From QYOJ01 sp964616825 (GTDB taxonomy: Bacteria; Bacteroidota; Bacteroidia; Bacteroidales; FEN-979): a stretch of DNA of 64,000 bases. A model generated the notes under the pieces. The model saw only the letters and a list, made by a program, of their open reading frames with translations, did not search any database and was not told the DNA's origin. Below are positions 54,536 to 63,960 of the stretch, piece after piece. Each line of letters opens with the position of its first letter. Position 1 is the first letter of the stretch. The DNA lies in NCBI GenBank assembly GCA_964616825.1, contig CAZTSX010000016.1:5210-69209 (forward strand). The letters run 5' to 3'. Both the position numbers and the translations under genes were made by a program.

Positions 54536-55495
54536 TTATATATTGTTAATGGCATACTTCTCAAAAGCATATTTGATCTTATGAGTAAGCCTGGCGTTGT
54601 GGATCTCTTTCGAAAGCAGAATCATTCGCCGGATTGCTTTTCCGTTTGAGATTCCGTGCCCCACAAGTACATTGGAGTTGATACCCAGTATCGGGGATCC
54701 CCCGTAATTCTCATAATTAAACCGGTCGAGATAATCATCTTTGATACCTCGTTTGACAAAAACACGATAAAGTGCTTCTGCCTGCTTCAACACAATATTC
54801 CCAACGAATCCATCACAGACTATGACGTCGACTCTGTCGCGGAAAAGATCCCTGCCCTCTACGTTACCGATGAAGTTAAAATCCTTGGCATCTCTCATTA
54901 ACTGAAAAGAGGATTGAGTGATCAGGTTCCCTTTCTTCTCTTCCGTCCCGATATTTAACAACCCTACACGTGGGCTCTTCACATGCATCACATGTTCTGC
55001 ATAAAGGGATCCAAGCAGTCCGAATTGATACATCACATCGGGTTTGCTGTCGGGATTGGTACCCACATCGATCAGGATCGTGGAGCCACCACCCTCCTGA
55101 GGAATGTAAGCAGGTGTACTGGGCCGGATGACTCCCTGTATGGAGTTTACACTATAGATTGCTCCAACCATCATGGCTCCACTGTTACCGGCACTGCTGA
55201 AGGAGTGAATCTGCTTATGCTTGAGCATACGAAAGCCGACTGCAATACTCGAATTGGGTTTGGCAACAAGGGCTTTTGTCGGAGATTCTCCCATCTCGAT
55301 CTGATCAGTGGCATCAACTACATCAAAGAGAGATGGATCCACATTCTCCTCTTTAAAGAAGCTATTGATCACGTCTTTGTCCCCGATCAAAACGATCCGG
55401 TCATTCTTGGAGAGATCTTTCAGGGCCAACAGGGCTCCATGAAGCGTAGATTCTGGTGCGAAGTCTCCCCCGGAAACGTCTAAGCCGATCCTCAT
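54536..55495 (-). CDS. plsX: Phosphate acyltransferase PlsX
   Basis: 319 residues. MRIGLDVSGGDFAPESTLHGA and GNSGAMMVGAIYS are PlsX signatures. Converts acyl-ACP to acyl-phosphate for phospholipid synthesis; peripheral membrane enzyme. 2 bp after rpmF. Confidence 0.96.
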   Translation of the reverse strand: MRIGLDVSGGDFAPESTLHGALLALKDLSKNDRIVLIGDKDVINSFFKEENVDPSLFDVVDATDQIEMGESPTKALVAKPNSSIAVGFRMLKHKQIHSFSSAGNSGAMMVGAIYSVNSIQGVIRPSTPAYIPQEGGGSTILIDVGTNPDSKPDVMYQFGLLGSLYAEHVMHVKSPRVGLLNIGTEEKKGNLITQSSFQLMRDAKDFNFIGNVEGRDLFRDRVDVIVCDGFVGNIVLKQAEALYRVFVKRGIKDDYLDRFNYENYGGSPILGINSNVLVGHGISNGKAIRRMILLSKEIHNARLTHKIKYAFEKYAINNI

Positions 55496-55497
55496 AC

Positions 55498-55683
55498 TTA
55501 TTCAGCTGCTGTTTTTTCGATTGCAGGCTTTCCTCTATAATATCCACAGTCGGGGCAGACTCTATGGTAGAGGACTGTGGTACCGCAGTTAGAACAAATG
55601 GCAAATGTGGATACCTCAGCTTTATAATGTGTCCTTCTTTTATCTCGTCTGGTTGTTGAAATCTTTCGTTTCGGGTGTGGCAT
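55498..55683 (-). CDS. rpmF: 50S ribosomal protein L32
   Basis: 61 residues. MPHPKRKISTTRRDKRRTH start and two zinc pairs, CSNCG and CPDCG, giving the zinc-bound form of L32. Linked to plsX-fabH as in many bacteria. Confidence 0.97.
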   Translation of the reverse strand: MPHPKRKISTTRRDKRRTHYKAEVSTFAICSNCGTTVLYHRVCPDCGYYRGKPAIEKTAAE

Positions 55684-55748
55684 AATTGTCAGGTTGAAAA
55701 TTCAAAAATTCATTAGTATTAATTCTTTCATCTCTTACGTCCCACGAC

Positions 55749-56267
55749 TCACTTCCCACGCAATTTGCTGAGTTTTTCCCAGCGTGGATCCTCTTTCGGT
55801 TTTTGTGACAACTCTTCGATCTTATCCATCACCGTCTGAGCGCAAGCGCTATCACTTTTCTCATCTTCAGGATGAATCCGTCTCATTGGCAGCAAAAGAT
55901 GAATAAACTCATAGAGAAATGGAGCTGTGTCAAACTTGCTTTCTGATTCGGGAATGATCTGTACCTCATCGCTCTGTTCGGAGCACTCGTCACCAAATTT
56001 CACGATGAGTCTCTCCTCTCCAAAAAGAGGAATCTGAATCGGTTCATTGCACCTGTCGCAAGCCAGTGTAACTTCTCCGGAAACCGAAAAGAGAAAAACC
56101 AACATGCGTTCCTCCTTCTCCAGATTAATATGTACGGAGAGGTTTCCACTCCGAATTTCTCCATGCTTGAAATGCTCAAAGAACGTCTTGTCGATTTGTA
56201 AATCGTAGTTGTGAATCCCTGACCTCTGGCCGCTGAACGGAATGATGAACTGGTCTAAAGGTTTCAC
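55749..56267 (-). CDS. yceD: DUF177 (YceD) protein
   Basis: 172 residues from a GTG at 56267, giving the typical MKPLDQFIIPFSG start; a longer TTG start at 56294 falls in the promoter box. DUF177 motif VSGEVTLACDRCNEP with the C-x2-C pair and a C-terminal DPRWEKLSKLR. YceD is linked to 23S rRNA/L32 biogenesis in other organisms. 65 bp before rpmF, same operon. Confidence 0.88.
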   Translation of the reverse strand: MKPLDQFIIPFSGQRSGIHNYDLQIDKTFFEHFKHGEIRSGNLSVHINLEKEERMLVFLFSVSGEVTLACDRCNEPIQIPLFGEERLIVKFGDECSEQSDEVQIIPESESKFDTAPFLYEFIHLLLPMRRIHPEDEKSDSACAQTVMDKIEELSQKPKEDPRWEKLSKLRGK

Positions 56268-56291
56268 GGTTCGGGATTTACAAAAAGTGGG

Positions 56292-56299
56292 CAAAAATA
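56292..56299 (-). promoter_or_regulatory. TAnnTTTG -7 box for yceD-rpmF-plsX-fabH
   Basis: Minus-strand TATTTTTG 24 bp before the GTG. Confidence 0.5.
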
Positions 56300-56322
56300 A
56301 TCATTATAATTGTTAATAACAA

Positions 56323-56355
56323 ATTGGTAATTTTACCACTAATTAGATATGTTTG
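56323..56355 (+). promoter_or_regulatory. Promoter of the proline dehydrogenase gene
   Basis: ATTG (56323-56326), 21 bp, then TATGTTTG (56348-56355), 25 bp before ATG 56381. Divergent from the yceD promoter. Confidence 0.55.
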
Positions 56356-56380
56356 TACCTTCTTTTTACTCCAACCAGCT

Positions 56381-57292
56381 ATGTTTAACAAATTGATATC
56401 CCAACTACTTCCCTTCATGCCGAGGAAACTTGTATGGCTCTTCTCCCGGAAATATATTGCAGGCGAAACCATCGATGATGCGATTCGTGCCTGTCGGGAG
56501 ATGAATGCCGGAGGAATGATGATCACCATTGATCTTCTTGGTGAATTTATTACCAAACTGGAAGAGGCTACTGCCTATAAAGATACATACCTTGAGATCA
56601 TCGAACGTGTGGAAGCCGAAAAAATAGATGGTAATTATTCCCTGAAGCCAACGATGTTTGGGCTATTGATCGATGAAGAAGTTTGTTATCAGAACATCCG
56701 GGAGATCGTCACCAAAGCAGCTTCTTATAACAACTTTGTGCGGATTGATATGGAGGATTCACAATGTACCGACCCGGAGATCCATCTTTTCCGGAGGCTG
56801 AAAAACGAGTTTCCCAAAAATGTCGGATTAGTGTTTCAGGCTTACCTCAAGCGAACGCTGAAGGATATCCAGGACCTCAAGGACATTCACTCATCAGAGG
56901 TTCCATTGAATTTCAGATTATGCAAAGGGATCTATGTGGAGCCCGAGGCCATTGCGTACAAAAAGCATGATGAGATCAATGAGCATTTTCTGAAAGACCT
57001 GGATTACATTTTCCGGGAAAAGATCTATCCGGGGATTGCCACACACGATAAGTTTTTGGTGACCGGCACATATGAACTCATTGGGAAGCATCAGGTACCT
57101 AAGGATAAATATGAATTCCAGATGCTCTACGGCGTGACACCGGAATTAAGGAGAAGTATAGTAAAAAAAGGTTATCCCATGCGCGTTTATATTCCTTTTG
57201 GGAAAGATTGGTTCGGCTACTCTACCCGCCGCCTGAAGGAGAATCCCAAAATGGCTTCACACATCATCAAAGCGATATTTGTGCGGGGTTAG
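56381..57292 (+). CDS. Proline dehydrogenase
   Basis: 303 residues from ATG 56381 (MFNKLISQLLPFMPRK). FAD-dependent ProDH barrel: RIDMEDSQCT, RLCKGIY and the substrate-binding YSTRRLKENP near the C-terminus. Oxidises proline to pyrroline-5-carboxylate, passing electrons to quinone. Monofunctional; the P5C dehydrogenase is elsewhere. Its 3' end overlaps the convergent gene by 4 bp. Confidence 0.94.
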   Translation: MFNKLISQLLPFMPRKLVWLFSRKYIAGETIDDAIRACREMNAGGMMITIDLLGEFITKLEEATAYKDTYLEIIERVEAEKIDGNYSLKPTMFGLLIDEEVCYQNIREIVTKAASYNNFVRIDMEDSQCTDPEIHLFRRLKNEFPKNVGLVFQAYLKRTLKDIQDLKDIHSSEVPLNFRLCKGIYVEPEAIAYKKHDEINEHFLKDLDYIFREKIYPGIATHDKFLVTGTYELIGKHQVPKDKYEFQMLYGVTPELRRSIVKKGYPMRVYIPFGKDWFGYSTRRLKENPKMASHIIKAIFVRG

Positions 57293-58230
57293 AGTGTCCA
57301 TGAAAATCCAACCGAAACCATATTTTCCAACTGCAACTTTTTACTGATTTGTTCTTCATAATAGATCCGTGTCTGGAACTGGGTTTTCAGGAACCTGGTA
57401 ATTCGGATAGTGAAGAGGTTTCGCATGATTATATCTACCGGTGCCGCTGCATTTTTAAATAGCAACAGGTCACAATTCCAATGCATCCATTTTACCAGAT
57501 CTCGATCTATCTGAAGCTGAAGACTGAAACCATATTCAACTAGATTTTTCTTGTCTGAAGTAACCCCATAATAGATGTTTGTCTTTTGTGCCTCATAGAT
57601 TTGTTTGTCGCGAATCCAGGTGAATTTTGCACTCGACAGACCGAAATTCAGTGAGCCAAACCGTGGCCAGTTGAACCGGAATCCACCGGAAAAGGTGCCA
57701 GTCATAGGGGTTAGAAATGAGGAGTTGATTGTTTTTACCAGATTGCCACTATCGTTGAGCGAGAAATCATACCTGTTGAAAAGCCTGGTAGAGATAATAG
57801 AAGAGAGAAAGATTCCGTGATTCTTCCTGAGTTTCCACTCCAGTCGGGTCTCCAGGATATTGTCATCTACATGAAACCGGAAGATGCTATCAAAAAAATA
57901 TTGCCCCCCCAGGTGGTGCGTGATCTTTTGCGTGAACCTGAATTTTCGTGTATTATCGACATGACATTGGTAGACAAAGTCATGCAAAACCATAACCTGT
58001 TTGACATTCTGTTCATGTTCCCAGTTGATGAAGAACAATGAGGATAAAGTCAGAGCATAATCGAGCTGTTGCACTATTCGTAAACGGATAATCGATTCTC
58101 CTGAGTCTGCCAGGTTTTTCAGATTCATGACGTTTACAGAATCATTCCAAACCAGGTGTTGAGCAGCTAATGGGGCCGGAGAACAGAGAATAATGATCCC
58201 AAAATATCCCCAGACCCCTTGACCCCACAT
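57289..58230 (-). CDS. Hypothetical outer-membrane protein, DUF3078-like
   Basis: 313 residues: signal peptide (about 1-23, APLAAQ) and alternating aromatic strands to a terminal MVSVGFSWTL, as in DUF3078-type barrels. Role unknown. Ends convergent with proline dehydrogenase. Confidence 0.7.
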   Translation of the reverse strand: MWGQGVWGYFGIIILCSPAPLAAQHLVWNDSVNVMNLKNLADSGESIIRLRIVQQLDYALTLSSLFFINWEHEQNVKQVMVLHDFVYQCHVDNTRKFRFTQKITHHLGGQYFFDSIFRFHVDDNILETRLEWKLRKNHGIFLSSIISTRLFNRYDFSLNDSGNLVKTINSSFLTPMTGTFSGGFRFNWPRFGSLNFGLSSAKFTWIRDKQIYEAQKTNIYYGVTSDKKNLVEYGFSLQLQIDRDLVKWMHWNCDLLLFKNAAAPVDIIMRNLFTIRITRFLKTQFQTRIYYEEQISKKLQLENMVSVGFSWTL

Positions 58231-58301
58231 CTTTTCCCCTTTCGCTGCTCATCTGACTGACAAAAATAGTCTCATCACAAACCGTTTCTGAGTCTTACCG
58301 G

Positions 58302-58904
58302 TTAGTTGATTTTGTAATTCAATTTTGTTTTCAATCCCCAGGATTCCAGGAAGTCAATATTGACAAGGTAGATCCGGGTCTTGACATTCGTATTTCTGGA
58401 GGCGGCTTCCAGCACTCCGAAAACATTCTCGTTCACAGACCCAAAGTAGGTGGCCCAGAATCCCATAACAACGAAAGCCCCTTCCTCTTCTTCCAGGTTA
58501 TTATGATCCCTCTCTAATGATCTGACCAACCCATCGAGTTCTTCCAGCCGGAAGGATGAATCAACCGGATAGCTGGAGCCGGATTGCAAATTCATGGAGA
58601 ACATATGGGCAACGCCTGCACAATAGGTGCTGTCGTTGATCAGGATGAGTTCTCCAAAGGGCGTAAAAAAAGCAACACCAGGGAACATTTTTACGTTTTT
58701 GACCAGGTTGATAAATGAGATTGAATCTCGGACAACAAACGAACCGTCATAGGATGGGATCTTTCTTTTCCGAAGAAATTCACGGATATCGGTTTCTGAT
58801 TTGATTGTTGGATTCCGGATTCCCTTTGAAAAAAGAATAACTTTCTGGCAAGCAGAAGCTATTGATAGCAAGACCACTGTCGTAATCAGGATTCGTGTTT
58901 TCAT
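58302..58904 (-). CDS. Hypothetical lipoprotein
   Basis: 200 residues, lipoprotein signal ending IASAC. No recognised domain; the pattern VAFFTPFGELILIND and YCAGVAHMF is not one I can assign. Promoter box TATCTTTG at 58939-58946. Confidence 0.7.
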   Translation of the reverse strand: MKTRILITTVVLLSIASACQKVILFSKGIRNPTIKSETDIREFLRKRKIPSYDGSFVVRDSISFINLVKNVKMFPGVAFFTPFGELILINDSTYCAGVAHMFSMNLQSGSSYPVDSSFRLEELDGLVRSLERDHNNLEEEEGAFVVMGFWATYFGSVNENVFGVLEAASRNTNVKTRIYLVNIDFLESWGLKTKLNYKIN

Positions 58905-58938
58905 TTGGTTAAATGTTGCTCTGTTTTTTGGAAAGGCG

Positions 58939-58946
58939 CAAAGATA
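58939..58946 (-). promoter_or_regulatory. TAnnTTTG -7 box
   Basis: Minus-strand TATCTTTG 34 bp before the lipoprotein ATG. Confidence 0.5.
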
Positions 58947-59012
58947 TTTCAGGGAAATCCCATTGACATCTTTGCAGCCTTCACTTGTTCTTACATTGTA
59001 CTTACACGTATT

Positions 59013-59489
59013 CTAGAGCTGAAAGACAACCGTATAGGTATTGTCTTTAAACGTAACAGGGTAAGTCCCCGGCTTGATCACAATTGAACCGGAAGTTCCA
59101 AGTTGTCGACAGAAGCTGGCAGGAATCTCCGTGGGCTCATCCAGCATAATGCTGGATTTTCCACTGAAGTATGGGAGCGTGGAGCCGTTCTCATAGCTCT
59201 GCAGATCTATCTCCCTGACTTTCATAATCAGTTGGTTATTGTTCAGTAACATTTTTATCCGGCATACAGCCTCAGTATTTGGTTTAGCTTCATCTTCAAA
59301 TCCGAAGGTGATATTGAAACATAATCCGAATCCTCGTTTACAATCCCATTTTGGTTTGTGGAATTTGATGTGAAGGGTGATCCATACACCGGCTGGAGTG
59401 CCGGGTAGTTTTGATTTAAATTCTGTTGCAAAGGTGGCTCCTGAAAAGAGGAGGATACCAATGATTGTCAATAATGTTATTTTCTTCAT
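59013..59489 (-). CDS. Hypothetical secreted protein
   Basis: 158 residues from ATG 59489 (MKKITLLTIIG...), with a signal peptide ending ATFATE. Has four Cys (KWDCKRGFGLCF, VCRIK, SFCRQ) that may form disulfides. A longer in-frame start at 59555 is rejected because the signal peptide would be internal. Function unknown. Confidence 0.65.
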   Translation of the reverse strand: MKKITLLTIIGILLFSGATFATEFKSKLPGTPAGVWITLHIKFHKPKWDCKRGFGLCFNITFGFEDEAKPNTEAVCRIKMLLNNNQLIMKVREIDLQSYENGSTLPYFSGKSSIMLDEPTEIPASFCRQLGTSGSIVIKPGTYPVTFKDNTYTVVFQL

Positions 59490-59784
59490 CTCTGTTAATT
59501 TTAGTGTGTTATTCTTTTCCACTTGTTTAACCGGATGCGGAAACCGGACGGCCAAATTAGTTTGGAAGCCTGGCCGAAACTCCCCCGCAGATCAACCGCC
59601 TGGCAGTTTGATCCCCCTGTCTTTATCTTCAATTCCTGTTCATTCCCTCCTGCTTTGATCAACTCTAATTATTGACATTAATCCGGTTGAGTAGTAAAAG
59701 GTTATATGTTAAAGAGTAATTTTTTTCACAAAAGAGTATAAGAATTCGTTAATTCAATAATAATCACTTATTTACATATAAGGC
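59490..59784. other. Intergenic region without a gene
   Basis: About 300 bp, AT-rich at its right end; I see no reading frame, RNA gene or repeat of note. Confidence 0.5.
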
Positions 59785-59818
59785 TTTGAAATTAACTGAA
59801 AAATTTTTATTATCTTTG
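59785..59818 (+). promoter_or_regulatory. Promoter of the half glycogen-synthase gene
   Basis: TTTG (59785-59788), 22 bp, TATCTTTG (59811-59818); 37 bp before ATG 59856. Among the best matches in the window. Confidence 0.65.
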
Positions 59819-59855
59819 CAACCGAATTCGTTTTGGAAAAAATTTTGGAGATATT

Positions 59856-60683
59856 ATGGAAAAACCTAAAGTATTGTTCGTTGCACAAGAGATAACACCT
59901 TATCTGAAAGAGACACCGATGAGCCTGATCGGAAGACATCTTCCACAGGGCATTCAAGAGAGGGGAAAGGAAATTCGCACGTTTATGCCGCGTTTCGGGA
60001 ATATCAACGAACGTCGTAACCAACTACACGAAGTAATCAGGCTTTCGGGGATGAATCTGGTCATCAATGATGCTGACCACCCCCTTATCATTAAAGTCGC
60101 TTCCATTCAGCAAGCACGCATGCAGATATATTTTATTGACAATGAAGACTATTTTCATCGGAAGTTCACATTCCATGATAAAAATGAAAAGTTCTTTCCA
60201 GATAACGACGAGCGGACGATCTTCTTCGCTCGGGGAGTTTTGGAGACAGTTAAGAAACTGAGCTGGGGACCTGATATTGTTCATTGTCATGGTTGGATGA
60301 CAAGTCTGCTCCCACTATACATTAAAAAAGCCTTTCGGGACAATCCGTTGTTCAGTGATTCGAAAGTGATATTTTCTATTTACGATGATGAATTTAGCGA
60401 ATCGATGCACAAGGACTATGGTGCTAAAATGAAATTGAATGGCATTACGGCAAAAGATTTGAAACACTATAAATCGCCAACCTACGTTAACATTATTAAA
60501 GCAGCCATAGATAATGCCGATGGCCTGGTCTTTGGTTCACCGGAGATAAACCCGGAGTTGCTTAGTTATATGAAGGAATCAGGGAAGCCAATCCTCGATT
60601 ATCAACCGATGGAGAATTATATTGATGCTTATTCCGATTTCTACGATGAGCTGCTGGTTAATGAGCCAGCGACTATTGGATAA
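59856..60683 (+). CDS. Half-length glycogen/starch synthase-like protein (GT5 N-domain only)
   Basis: 275 residues covering only the N-terminal Rossmann domain of GT5 synthases (HCHGWMTSLLPLYIKKAF is the conserved HxHDW-like region). The C-terminal catalytic GT-B domain is absent, and the ADP-glucose-binding K-x-G-G motif is replaced by KETPMS near residue 18. It should not be a functional synthase. Such short forms recur in Bacteroidetes beside DUF4270 and glmS; possible regulatory or binding role. The stop is intact and composition normal, so it is not an obvious decay product. Confidence 0.85.
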   Translation: MEKPKVLFVAQEITPYLKETPMSLIGRHLPQGIQERGKEIRTFMPRFGNINERRNQLHEVIRLSGMNLVINDADHPLIIKVASIQQARMQIYFIDNEDYFHRKFTFHDKNEKFFPDNDERTIFFARGVLETVKKLSWGPDIVHCHGWMTSLLPLYIKKAFRDNPLFSDSKVIFSIYDDEFSESMHKDYGAKMKLNGITAKDLKHYKSPTYVNIIKAAIDNADGLVFGSPEINPELLSYMKESGKPILDYQPMENYIDAYSDFYDELLVNEPATIG

Positions 60684-60706
60684 TTTTTACCTATAAACTC
60701 CGTCAC

Positions 60707-62062
60707 TTGAGAATCCTGCCCCAACTCCTGTTTCGAGCTATCTGGATAAGCCTGCTTGTCGTTTTTATTGTAGTTTCATGTAAGAAAGATCCCTATGAGA
60801 TCGGACTGGAACTGCTCCCACCCACTGATACACTTTACGTAAGTAAGATTGACACCGTGACTGTTGTTGCTTATTCCGAGATCATGGACTCTATCCGATC
60901 GGATGAACTACAGGCTTTAGTGCTCGGATCAATTGTCGATCCTGTATTCGGAAAAACCACCGCGAGCTTTTACACCCAATTTCTCCTCTCGTCAGAGCAG
61001 ATCGATTTTGGCGTGAATCCCCGGCTCGATTCCCTGGTGCTGATTCTCTACTATGGAACCTATTACGGCGATACCAACACATTGCAGAAGCTCCGAGTGT
61101 TTGAGATTAGCGAGGACATTAACTATGACAGTAGTTATTACTCCAACCAATCACTGGACACATATGGAATTGAACTGGCAAATAAGACCTACCTGCCCTC
61201 ACCTAAGGATAGTGTTGTCATCTGGGGAAAACCGGTAGCACCACATCTGCGGATTAACCTTTCCAACCAGTCCAATTACCTGGGAAATAAGATTCTCTTT
61301 GCACCTGATCATGTCTTATCTTCAACTACTGAGTTTATCAACTTCATGAAAGGACTTTATGTTGAGGCCAGTCCAGTTAGTTCACGTGGAGCACTGATCA
61401 ATTATGTTCCAACAGCCGGATTATCCAAAATGGTTATTTACTTCCACAATGAAGATGTTGGAGATTCTCTCAATTTCAACTTACCTATTGATTTAGTAGC
61501 TGCACGATTTAACAACTTCAATCACCACAGATATGAAGATGCCAGTCCTGATTTCAAGCAACAGCTGGTTTACAAAGATACCACACTGGGTAAAAACCAG
61601 GTATACCTTCAAACACTGGGCGGAGTGAAACTCAAGCTTCAGTTCCCGTACTTTCGCTCCCTGCTGGACTCTCTCGGTCCTATTGCCATCAACAGCGCGA
61701 TCCTCACTCTCAAAAACCCGGAAATGGATTCAACCTGGATCCCCCCTCAACAACTGGCAATGTACAAAGTAGACAGTGCCGGAAGGATTAACCAAATAAT
61801 TGACGAGCTGGATGGGCTGAGCTATTTTGGAGGTGCCTATAATAAAAATGACAGAAGTTATTGGTTCCGGCTAACACGACATTTTCAAAGGCTTTTGCTT
61901 TCCGATTCTATTGAAAAATATAACATATATGTTTTCGCTTCCAACCCGCTAATCAGAAATACCACAGCCAATCGCGTTATTCTTAACGGCACGAATCCAA
62001 TCTTTTCATCTTCTCCCAAGGATAGAATCAAGTTAAGTGTTACCTTTACCAGAATGCAGTAA
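60707..62062 (+). CDS. DUF4270 family lipoprotein
   Basis: 451 residues from a TTG start 23 bp after the previous stop. Lipoprotein signal ends VVSCKKDPYEIGLELLPPTD, the DUF4270 opening. Beta-rich envelope protein of unknown role, typically linked to glmS in Bacteroidetes. Confidence 0.85.
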   Translation: MRILPQLLFRAIWISLLVVFIVVSCKKDPYEIGLELLPPTDTLYVSKIDTVTVVAYSEIMDSIRSDELQALVLGSIVDPVFGKTTASFYTQFLLSSEQIDFGVNPRLDSLVLILYYGTYYGDTNTLQKLRVFEISEDINYDSSYYSNQSLDTYGIELANKTYLPSPKDSVVIWGKPVAPHLRINLSNQSNYLGNKILFAPDHVLSSTTEFINFMKGLYVEASPVSSRGALINYVPTAGLSKMVIYFHNEDVGDSLNFNLPIDLVAARFNNFNHHRYEDASPDFKQQLVYKDTTLGKNQVYLQTLGGVKLKLQFPYFRSLLDSLGPIAINSAILTLKNPEMDSTWIPPQQLAMYKVDSAGRINQIIDELDGLSYFGGAYNKNDRSYWFRLTRHFQRLLLSDSIEKYNIYVFASNPLIRNTTANRVILNGTNPIFSSSPKDRIKLSVTFTRMQ

Positions 62063-62086
62063 ATGGTTTTAATTCATTTTTTATCT

Positions 62087-62094
62087 TATCTTTG
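62087..62094 (+). promoter_or_regulatory. TAnnTTTG -7 box for glmS
   Basis: TATCTTTG 27 bp before ATG 62122. Confidence 0.5.
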
Positions 62095-62121
62095 TTTTGA
62101 TTGTAAGGAAAAAGATCTATT

Positions 62122-63960
62122 ATGTGTGGAATTATAGCATATGTAGGGCCAAAACAGGCTTATCCTATCCTGATCAAAGGATTGCGCCGGCTTGAATACA
62201 GAGGATATGACAGTGCAGGAATATGCATGTTGAATGATGCCTTGAATATTTACAAATGCAGAGGGAAAGTGGCCGACCTGGAAGAATTTATCAAGGATAA
62301 ACATGTTACAGGTACCATTGGCATGGCTCATACCCGATGGGCAACACATGGTGAACCCAATCAGATCAATGCGCATCCACACTTTTCTGAGAACAAAAGC
62401 GTAGCCATTATCCACAATGGGATCATTGAGAACTATGCTTCACTACGCAGCGAACTGATCAACCGTGGATACCACTTTACCAGCGATACAGATACCGAGG
62501 TATTAGTCCATTTGATCGAGGATATCCTGATACATGAGAAAGTTCCCCTGGAAGAGGCTGTGCGAATCGCTCTGAACCAGGTGATCGGCGCTTACGCTAT
62601 CGTAGTTCTTTCAAAGAAGAGCCCGGATAAGATCATCGCTGCACGCAAGGGGAGTCCACTTGTTGTAGGGATTGGTAAGGAAGAATTTTTCGTCGCTTCC
62701 GATGCCACACCCATCGTTGAATATACCGATAACGTTGTTTTCCTTAATGATGGAGAGATCGCGATCATCAAGCGTAACAAAATGCTGAGGATTAAGACGG
62801 TCGGGAATAAGGAAGAGACACCATACATCCAGAAGCTGGAACTGAGTCTGAGTGCAATTGAAAAGGGAGGATACGATCATTTTATGCTCAAAGAGATTTT
62901 TGAGCAACCCCGATCCATCCGTGATAGCATGCGTGGAAGGTTACATCTGGATCAGGGGTTGGTGACTCTTGGAGGAATCCGGGATTATGAGCAAAAGCTG
63001 CTCAATGCGAAACGAATCATCATTTCCGCTTGTGGAACCTCATGGCATGCTGGTCTGGTGGGCGAATACCTGCTGGAAGATCTGGCACGGATCCCTGTGG
63101 AGGTTGAATATTCATCGGAGTTCCGGTATCGGAACCCAGTCCTTTCTGAAGATGATGTGGTCATCGTGATCTCACAATCGGGTGAAACAGCTGATACACT
63201 GGCTGCGATTGAACTGGCCAAAAGGAAAGGAGCAACGGTACTTGGTATCTGTAATGTTGTTGGATCTTCCATCGCACGAGCTACTGATGGAGGTGTCTAT
63301 ACACATGCAGGTCCTGAGATTGGCGTCGCATCCACCAAAGCGTTTACTGCTCAGGTAGCCGTTCTTACCCTGCTGGCTTTGCAGCTTGCCCAAAGAAAAG
63401 GCACCATCCCTGTTTCACGATTCAGAACGATCCTTGGAGAGCTGAATAATATACCCGTTAAAGTGGAGCAGGTGTTGAAACTGAACGATAAGATAAAAGA
63501 GATTGCCAATCTATACAAGGATGTTACCAATTCCCTTTATCTTGGCAGAGGATATAACTTCCCGGTAGCGCTTGAAGGTGCATTGAAGCTGAAAGAGATC
63601 TCCTATATTCACGCTGAAGGATATCCCGCTGCGGAGATGAAACATGGCCCCATAGCACTGATAGATGAACAGATGCCAGTATTTGTCATGGCTACACGGA
63701 AAGGATCATACGAGAAAGTGATCAGCAATATCCAGGAGGTCAAAGCCAGAAAAGGAAAGATCATAGCTATCATTAATGAAGGGGATGTGGCAGTCAAGAA
63801 ACTGGCAGATCAATGCATTGAAATTCCCGAAACAGAGGAGATGCTGGTACCCATGATCGCTACTATTCCGCTGCAATTGTTGTCATATTACATTGCTGTA
63901 ATACGTGGTTGCAATGTTGACCAACCCAGAAATCTGGCAAAATCCGTCACCGTAGAGTAA
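62122..63960 (+). CDS. glmS: Glutamine-fructose-6-phosphate aminotransferase (isomerising)
   Basis: 612 residues, full length. Cys of the N-terminal nucleophile (MCGIIAYVG), RRLEYRGYDSAG and HTRWATHG in the glutaminase domain; two SIS domains with SACGTSWHAG and SQSGETADT, and C-terminal DQPRNLAKSVTVE. Makes glucosamine-6-phosphate for peptidoglycan and LPS. The last 40 bases of the window hold no start of a further gene. Confidence 0.98.
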   Translation: MCGIIAYVGPKQAYPILIKGLRRLEYRGYDSAGICMLNDALNIYKCRGKVADLEEFIKDKHVTGTIGMAHTRWATHGEPNQINAHPHFSENKSVAIIHNGIIENYASLRSELINRGYHFTSDTDTEVLVHLIEDILIHEKVPLEEAVRIALNQVIGAYAIVVLSKKSPDKIIAARKGSPLVVGIGKEEFFVASDATPIVEYTDNVVFLNDGEIAIIKRNKMLRIKTVGNKEETPYIQKLELSLSAIEKGGYDHFMLKEIFEQPRSIRDSMRGRLHLDQGLVTLGGIRDYEQKLLNAKRIIISACGTSWHAGLVGEYLLEDLARIPVEVEYSSEFRYRNPVLSEDDVVIVISQSGETADTLAAIELAKRKGATVLGICNVVGSSIARATDGGVYTHAGPEIGVASTKAFTAQVAVLTLLALQLAQRKGTIPVSRFRTILGELNNIPVKVEQVLKLNDKIKEIANLYKDVTNSLYLGRGYNFPVALEGALKLKEISYIHAEGYPAAEMKHGPIALIDEQMPVFVMATRKGSYEKVISNIQEVKARKGKIIAIINEGDVAVKKLADQCIEIPETEEMLVPMIATIPLQLLSYYIAVIRGCNVDQPRNLAKSVTVE

